Assembly: GCF_900215355.1 (NCBI RefSeq)
Contig: NZ_OBEA01000009.1
Span: 1-64,000, forward strand
Origin: Pseudooceanicola antarcticus
GTDB lineage: Bacteria > Pseudomonadota > Alphaproteobacteria > Rhodobacterales > Rhodobacteraceae
Direction: 5' to 3'
DNA: 64,000 nucleotides
Shown here one piece after another: positions 13,201 to 22,200 of this stretch (positions are counted from its first letter, which is position 1; each line of letters starts with the position of its first letter). Made by a program: the position numbers and the translations under genes. The notes under the pieces were generated by a model. The model had not been told where the DNA came from and did not search any database. It saw only the letters and a program-made list of their open reading frames with translations.

Positions 13201-16200
13201 GAGGTCAGCGCGTTGTCGGTGATCAGGATGCTGGCCGAGGTCCGCAGGTCGTTGCGCGCGATGGCGGCACCGATGGAGATCGCCACGCCCACGCCGACCG
13301 GGGCAACCGCCGCGGCCAGCGAGGCACCCACGGCCGTCGCGGTGGCCGAAGAGGTGTCCGAGGCGACAAGGGTCAGCGTCTCGGTCTCGAGGTACTTCGA
13401 GGTATTGCCGTAGGAGGCCGTGCGCTCGATCTGCACCGAGGTGTCGGTGTAGATGCTGTTGGTGACGCCCGCGCCGGCGCCAGAGACCGCACCGGCGGCA
13501 TAGCTGTCGACACCGACGGCCACCGAGTTGGCATTGCCGACCGCCGAGATGACGGAATTGTTGGTGGCACTGATGGTGCTGGCGCCGGTCATCGACAGGC
13601 CCGCGTCCAGCAGGCGCGCGGTCACGTCGAAAGCCTCATCCGAGGTGCCGATGTCGTTCGACACATGGGTCGCGCCGATCGAGACACCCAGGCCGCCACC
13701 GCTGCCCGCGGCGCCGATGGCCACCGAGACCGAAACCACCGAGGCGGTGATCTTGGCGGAGTTCACCGCGCTCAGCACCAGGCTGCCGGCGGTGCCGGCG
13801 TTGACCGAGGTGATCTCGGCCAGGGTCGAGCCGGTGATCTTGTTGAAGGCGAAGGCCCCTGCCCCGGAGATGGCCACGGCAGCTGCACCGGAGCCCGCCA
13901 CCGAGACGGAGGCGGCGACCGCGATGGCCTCGATCTCGAGCTTGCGGCCCGAGGCGCTGGTCTTGGCCTGGACGGAGAGGCTGTTCTCGACGTCGAGCAG
14001 GCCTGCGCCGGTCAGCCCGGTGATCCGGGCGATGGTTTCGGCCTTCATCTCGTTGCGCGCCACGGCGACGGCCACGGAGACCGAGACCGCGCTGCCACCG
14101 GCGACCGAGACGGCCACGGCGGCAGAGCCCACGCCCGAGTAGATATCGGCAAGGTTCAGGGCGGTGATCGAGACATTGTCGGCAACCAGCTTGTGGCTGG
14201 TGGAGCTGCCCGAGACCTCGGCGAGGACCTCGGCCTGGCCGAGGTTGGCGGCACCGGCACCGGCACCCGCGCCGGCAAGGCCGAAGCCGCCGGTGGCGGC
14301 AACGGCCACGGAGGCCGCGACCACATGGGCGTCGATGTCGATTTCGCTCTTGGCCTGCAGGGTGAAGTCACCATCCAGGGTCACGAGGCTGTCGGTCACG
14401 CGCGAGGCCACGATGAAGCCGTGATCCGCGGGCAGACCGCTGACCGCGCTCGAGGGGCCGTCGGTCTGGTTCACCGCCACGGCGACACCCAGGGCGACAC
14501 CGCCGCCGGCACCGCCGCCTGCGGCCACGGCCACGGCAAGTCCGACCACCACGGCAGTGATGTCGGCATCGGAATAGGCATCCACGGTCATGTCGTCGAC
14601 GCCGGAGATCGTGGCGCTTTCGACCAGCGCATAGGTAGCGCCCTTGATCGTGTTGCCCGACCCCGCGCCGCCGCCGGCGAAGCCGACGGGTCCGGTGGTG
14701 CCGGCAACCGCGGCGGCCAGCGAGACCGAGACGATGGTGGCGGAATTGTCGACGTCGAGGAACAGATCGTTCTGTCCGCTTACGCCACCGCTGCCGGTGA
14801 CCGTGGCGCCGAGGCGCGCTCCGGTGACCGAGGAAATCTGGTTCGAGGCCGCCGAGAAGCCGACCGCGCCCGCTCCCGAGGTCCCGCCGATGGCGACCGC
14901 GGCCCCGAAGGCCACCGAGGTGATATAGGCGTCGTTCGAGGCGGTGACGCCCAGGTCGGCCTGGTTGTTCAGGTTGACCGTCGCGCTGCCGATCCGGGCT
15001 TCGACATCGCTGTCGATCCTGGCCACGGCCACGGAGCCTGCCACCGCGATGGCCACCGCGGAGCCCATGCCCAGGGCTGCCGCCGCGCCCACCGAAACGG
15101 TGACGATGCCGCTGCCGTCCAGCGCCGAGACCTGCAGGCCCGGCGTCTGACCGGTCTGGCTGTCGGCGGTGGTGGTGGCGGTGGAATTCAGGTTGATCGT
15201 CGCGCCGTCGCCGATCTCTGCGACGATATCGCGCTCGATGTAGGTCGAGGCCACGTTGATGCCGATGCCGACCATCTTCGAGCCGCCGATGGCGGCGGTG
15301 ATGTTCACCGACTGCGACTTCAGGTCGTCGCGGCTGACATCGGTCTGGCTGAAGACGTCATCGGCAAGACCGGCCACCGCGTCATCGAGGAAGCCATAAT
15401 CGTCACCTGCGCCGACAGGCGCCTCGGCGCCCGCCGCGATGGTCACGTGACCGGAAGAGGTGATAGTGATGTCGCCGGTCACCTTCGAGGTCACCGAGCG
15501 GCGGTTGTCGACCACGCCGAAGGCCAGGCCCACGCCGCCATTGCCGAGCGAGATGCCGACCGCGCCGGCGATGTTGGTGATATAGGAGCTGTCGGTGGCC
15601 GTCGCGGTTAGATCCGCCACGGTCCAGGTGCCGGAAGAGCCGATATCCACCTTCACGTCGCCGGTCAGCGTCGAGGTGGCGACAGAGCCGCCGATGGAGA
15701 TTCCGCCCGAGCCCGCGCCGCCGATGGCCACGGTCACCAGGCCCTGTTCCGCGCGCGCAATGAGGCTGGTGGCCCCGGTCGCGGAGATCGTGCCGTCGAG
15801 CTTCACCGTCACCGGGGTGTCGATCAGGTTGAGCGCGATACCCGCACCGCCTGCCCCGCCACCGGAGCCGGAGAGGGCCACGCCGAAGCCGCCGGCCACG
15901 GCGACATAGGTGCTCTCGTCATAGGCCTCGGCCCGCAGGGTCGAGCCAGAGGTCAGGACAGAGGTCCCGTCGACCGAGACCTTGGAGCCCAGGAAGCTGC
16001 GGTTCGCCGCGGCAGAGCCTGCCAGCGCCACCTTCTTCGAGACCGCCGCGCCAACCGCGACGGCGACCAAGTCCATGTCGTTGCCCGCCAGCAGCACCAT
16101 CGGCGTGGTGCCCGTGGTCAGGGAGGAATCCGAGATCAGGACCTCGGTGCCATGGGTCTCGTCATCGTCGTTCTTGGCGCTGGTGACGATGTTCACCGCC

Positions 16201-19200
16201 ACCGCGATGCCGACCGCCACATTGCCGGCCGAAAGCGCGGCGCCACCGGCGCCGACACCCAGCCAGGAGGTCTCGAGCGCCGAGATGGTCAGGCCGCCAT
16301 CGTCGCCGACCTCGATATCCGAGCCGGTCACCTTGGCGACCGTGGAGGAGGCATAGTGGTTCAGCGCCACCATGCCGACCCCGGCGCCGCCAGAGGCTTC
16401 CTTGGACCCGGCGATGCCGAAGGCCACCGAGTCGATCACCACGTCGTTCAGTGCCGAGAGGGTGAAGCCATCCGCCGAAACGCCCGTGGCATTGCCGACG
16501 TATTCGGCCATCGCGGTCACCAGGCTCTCGATCACCGAGAAGCTGAGCGCGACGCCGACACCGGCCTTGCCGCCATAGGCCGCGGCACCGGCGACAGATA
16601 TCCAGTCGGAGGAGTTCTCGGCCTTGATGGTGACCTCGGGCGTGCCGGCCAGGGTGACCTGGTGGCTGGAGGTGCCCACGAGACCTGCCTCGATCTCGGT
16701 GCGGTTGACCGCGACGGTGAGCGAGCCGGTGACGCCGACCCCCTTCGAGCCGGTGGCCACCGCGACGCCCGCGGCGAAGAGGAAGTAGCCCGCCTTGTCC
16801 AGAGCGGTCAGGTCCAGGCTGCCCAGGGTCAGGACGAATTCATTGCTGTCGGTGCTGACCAGCGCCGAGATGTTCTTGGTGCTGTTGACCGCGGTCACGG
16901 CGCCGGAGACGCCCACGGTCGACTGGCCGCTGCTGGAGGTCGAGACCGAGCCCGCGCCGGCGATCAGCACCTTGGTGGTCTCGTCCTGGGCGGTGAGGGT
17001 GAGCGCATTGGCGCTCAGGCTTGCCAGGTTGGAGACCGTGACATGGACGTTGACGGTCTCTTCCAGCGCCGCGGCCGAACCCGAGACGGCGACGCCGCCC
17101 TTGCTCGAGGCCGCACCGGCGGAAGAGCCGGAGGACGACAGCGCGCTGCCGGTGCCGCTGCTGCCGGCAAGAGAGCCGGTGTCGGACGAGCTCTGCGCCG
17201 ATTTCGGGGCATCCGCCGTCTTGGCCGCAGCCACGGCGCCCATCAGGGTCACGCCCGCCGAGGTCGCGCTGAAGCTGGCATCGCCGGTGATGTTGAAGAC
17301 GCCGCCGCTGCCGTCGCCGGCCACCTGGGCCCGCGCGGTGCGGTCGGTAATGACGGTGACCCCCGAAAGGCCCACCGAGACACCGCTCGAAGAAGAGACT
17401 CCGCCTGCGAAAGCGAAGAGATCGACGCGCTCGGTGGCGCCGACGGTCAGGTCACCGGACAGGGTGATGGTGCTGCCCGCCCCGATCTCGGCCCGCGAGA
17501 CGGCGTCGATGTTGTAGTGGTTCCAGGCCCCGTTGATCGACAGCTTGCCGCCCTTGCCACCCGCGGCGGCCAGAGAGACGCCAAGGTGGTGGGTGCTGGC
17601 CGTGACATCGAGATTATCAGCCTTAATCCAGACATCGCCGATCTCGGCGATGGCATTGGTTCCCTCGACATTGATCGCGATGGAGCCGCCGATGGCGGTC
17701 TCGGTCTCGCCCTCGCCCAGCGGGTTCTGCACCGCGCTGCTTTTCTTGAAGCTGTCCTTGATGCCCGTGTAATGTGCCGCGATCGCGCCGCCGAAGCCCT
17801 TGTTCTTGGTGTCGGCGGGGTTCGAGAAGCTCATGCCGAAGGGCGCGATATTGCCCAGGCCGATGATGTTCTGATCGGTGGCCGAGGCAGAGACCGTGAC
17901 CTTGCTGTCGGCCACCGCATCCGCGCCGTCGGTGCCGTCGGAGGTGATCACAACCTTGGCGCCGTCGCGGATCATGGCGTTGGCAGTGTAGTTGGTGTCC
18001 AGGTAGTGGCCCGCCAGCGCGACCGAGGCCTTCTCGCCGCGCGCGAAGCTTTGTTCCCAGATGTTGAAGAGCTTGGTCACCAGGCCGAAGTTGTCGTCCA
18101 GGTAGGTGGCCAGTTCGCCAATGAAACCAATGACGTAGTTCGACCAGTCGACGGCTTCCCAATCGGCAGGCTCGTTAGCGAAATCTTCGGTCGACAGGTC
18201 GACCTTCAGCCGCGAGGTCTTGGCCTTGTACTGCGTGCCGTCATCCAGCTCGACGATATCGCCGGCCGAGATGTCCTGCTCGCCATCGGCGGGCGTGTAG
18301 TCGGGATCGCTGAAGGCTTCGACCAGCGGCATGAAGAGCGTCGACAGCCAGGTGGCGGTGATGTCGAAGGAGTTCTCGGCGGCCGCGTTGACGGTCACAT
18401 CGCCCTGGGTGCGCAGCACGGTCCCGGATTCGATCTCGGCATCTGCGGTGATCTTCAGGACGCCGACGTTGACCGCCAGCGTGGCGGCGAACTTGGAGGA
18501 CTCGAGCTTCTTGCCCTGGTCGCTCTCGCCCTCGTTCGAGGCAAAGGCGAAGGCGGCCATGGTCGGGCGCACCGAGGCGGTGCCGTAGACATCGACCGAG
18601 CCACCGACCTTGATCAGCGAGTCGCTGCCGTCGTCGTAGCCGACAGAGGCGGTCACGTTGTCGATGTCGACGAAGACACCGACCGCGCCCCCCAGCTGGA
18701 AGGGCGGCTTGTAGGCGGCGTCGGAATCGCCGTCACCCAGCTTTTCGCCCAGCCACTTGGAGAAGGCATTGGGGTCGCCCGCCAGCAGCCAGGCAGAGGC
18801 TTTCGCGGAGACAACCGACTTAATGGGCCCCAAGGGATTGAGATCCTTGAGGAAATCATCGACCACGTTGCCGCCGCTGACAGAGCCCACGGAGGCAGAG
18901 CTCATCACGCCCGGACTTGCGGCGAAGGGCACGATATAGCCCAGCTTCTTGCTGACCGCGCCCAGCACGTTCTGCGCCTGGACGATCAGGTTCCCGTCCA
19001 CCGTCAGGTCTTCCGAGGTGACCCGCGCGGTCGTGGTGTTGGTGCCGACCTGGACACCCGCGGCAAGCGCGAAGAGCCCGTCGTCGCCGGTCGAGGCCCC
19101 GGCGGTGACCAGCATGCGCTCGACCGAATTGGCCTCGGCGCGCAGGTCGCCCTGGACATGGCTGCCCGAGGCGGCATCGACGAGGACGTTGTTCTCGATC

Positions 19201-22200
19201 AGCGCGATGGAGACGGCGAAGCCCAGGCCGACGCCGCCCAGGCCACCGGATTCCGCGATCACGTCATTGGTCACATCGACCGAGGAGCGCAGGTCGAAAT
19301 CACCCGTCAGGTCCAGCTCGCCCAGGATCTGGACGTCGTGGTAGACCTCCGACAGGCCGAAGCCGAGTGCCGCCAGGATGGCAATGGGCTTGGCCTTGCT
19401 CACCTCTTCGGTGGCCACGCGGATCACCAGGTTGCCGTCGTCGCCGGTGCCGGTGGTCTCGAACTTGGTATGCTCGGAGGCGACCAGGGTGATCGAGGAA
19501 TAGGTCTTGGTGTTCGCCGAGATCAGCGACATGTCTTCCAGCGCGTCGATCAGGCCCTGCCCGATGTCGGCGGCGGACTCGCCCAGGCCGGCCCAGAAGC
19601 TCTGCTCATCCGCCGGATCGCCGGTCGAGACATTCTCGGCCGGCAGCTTGCCCGCCCGCAGGTCGATGCGGATGTTCTTCGCCGAGATCACCGCATCGCG
19701 GTCATCGTCGCCCGAGACATTCCCGCCATAGCCGAACTGGTAGTTGATGGTGTTGCTCGTGGGCTGCCAGAAGCCCGTGGTCCAGCGGCGATCCTCGGCG
19801 CGACCGACGAAGATCAGGTCTCCGGTCGAGCTGATGGTGGTGTCGCGCATCTGGGTGAAGTTGAGCGTTTCAAACACGATACGGCTGTCGCTGTCGCCGG
19901 TCTGGACGACATCGCCGGCGATGACGATGCTGCTTGCGCTGAAGGTGAAATTGCCCGCGCCGAAGGTGACATTGCTGTCGATCGTCATGTCGTAGGCGCC
20001 GCTATTCTCGTAGCGGGTGAGCCAGCTCTGCTCGAGCTTGGCCGGCGGCGCACCGATGATCGCATTGAAGGCGACATCGCCGGTGCCGTTGGCGGTGTAG
20101 TCCACCGCATCCATGATGCCGGAGGGCACCGAACCGGTGAAGTCGAAGTAGATCAGGTCGAAGGCATTGGCCGCATCCCCCGCCGAGACGTTGGAATCGA
20201 CCGCCAGCGTGGCGCCGCCCGCGTAATCCTCGAGGATCAGCGTATCGGTGCCCTGGCTCTTCTTCACCGTGTCGGCGCCGCCGCCGGAGCGATAGATCAG
20301 GTCGGCCGAGAAGCCCTCGGCGTCGATGGTCTGATCCGCAGAGGTGCCGCGCACCTCCAGGATCTCGACATTGGTGGCGGTCAGCAGGGTGGTCGGCCCC
20401 GAGGTGTCTTCAACCGTGAAGGAGGAGCTGTCGCCGTCGATGTCCAGGCTGCCCGCCCAGCCCGAGCGGGTGAGCAGCAGGTGGTCGCGCCCTGCCCCGC
20501 CGTCGATCGTATCGCCTTCGGCCGCAGTGGTGCCGGCGATAATCAGGTCGTTGCCGTCCGAGCCGGTGATGTCATCGGCTCCGGCAAGGCCCTGGATCAT
20601 GACCTTGGCACCGCCCGCGAGCGCGGCGGTGACCGAGCTGCCCGAGAAGGCGATCTGCCCCAGGCCAAGGGCCTCGAGCAGGCTGTCATCGACCCAGACG
20701 GTGGTCCCGCCCGAGCCATCGTCCTCGGTCACCTCGACGCCCTCGAAGCTGAGGGTGCCGCTGCCCTTGGACGAGCTGATGACCAGCTCTCCGTCGGTGA
20801 TCGAGGCGGTGATGCCGTCGAGGTCGTTGAAGGCGTCCAGCACGTCCTGCATGGTCTCTTCGGAGCCGTCGAGATCCAGGTAGGCGATGGTGCCGTCGGG
20901 GTGGATGACCTTGAGATCGTAGAAGGTTTCGCCGGTGTCGACGGTTTGCGTGCTGCCGGTGCTGTCCTCGTAGGTGATCGTCGAATCGTTGGAGTAGCGG
21001 ATCGGCAGGCCGAAGCCGCCGTTCAGGTCGCTGATCAGCGTGGCGGCGGTCAGCTCGGCCTTGCCCAGGCCCGAGGCATCCAGCGTATCGGCACCCGTGG
21101 TGCCGATCAGGACGAAGTCCTCGAAGCCGCTATGGGCGACCTTGTTGGCAGAGAGAGCGGAATTGGCATTGAAGGACAGCCAGTCGTCGTCCAGCGTCTG
21201 GTTGGTCTGGCCGGCACCGACGATGCGGTCGAAGCCCGCGCCGCCATCGAGCACGAGATTGGTGGAATCGTAGGTACCCGCACCGGTCACGACCACGGTA
21301 TCGTCGCCATCGCCCAGATCGACCGCGTGGCCAGCCCCCACGACGACTTCATCGTTGCGGCTGGAGCCGGTGATCATGGCGCTGCCGGTGAAGCCCGAGA
21401 CATCCACGTAGCCGCCGACCGAGAGGTCGAGGCTGAGGTCCGCGTTCTCGATGTTGGCGACGCTCTCGGGGCTGCCCGCACGGGTGCCCTCGATGACGTC
21501 ATCGCCCGAGGTCTCGGTGTCCTGGGTTTCCAGGCTGAAGGCGGTGGCGCTGCCCGCATCGGGCGTGGCAGTGCCTGCGGCCTTCAGCATCAGGCCCAGG
21601 TCGCGGCCCTGGTAGGCATAGGTGAAGGTCAGCGTGACGCCGGTGATCGCATTGCTGGTCGCATCGCGGGAGACGGTGATCTCCAGGCTCTCGCTGTCGA
21701 ACTGCTGGAAGCCACGGATCGCCTGGATCACGTCGGCGTCGCTGTCGCTGAAGGCCAGCGGTGCCGTCGTCAGCTCGGTGCCATCTTCCAGCACCAGGGT
21801 CAGGCGGAAGAAGTCGTCCGCGCCGGTGCTTTCGGGCAGGTCGAGCGACATGATGAAATCGGTGTCGCTGTCCATGTCGTGGATCAGCGAGGTGTCGGTC
21901 AGGATATACTGCCGCGCGCCCGCCTCGATCAGCAGGTCATCGCCCGAGCCGCCGTCGAAGCTGTCTTCGCCGGAGCCGCCCGAGAGCGTATCGTCATCGC
22001 TGCCGCCGACCAGGGTGTCGTCACCGCCGTTGCCGACGAGCATGACAGAGGCCAGGGTCAGCCCGGAGGCGTCGAAGGTGTTGTCGGTCTCGTCGCCCGA
22101 GAAGGTCAGACGGTCGAAGTCGCCGGTCAGCGTGTCGGTGTCGCCGGTGTTCTTGGTGACCTCGATGAAGGTATCGGTGGCATCGTCGGCCGCCGTCCAG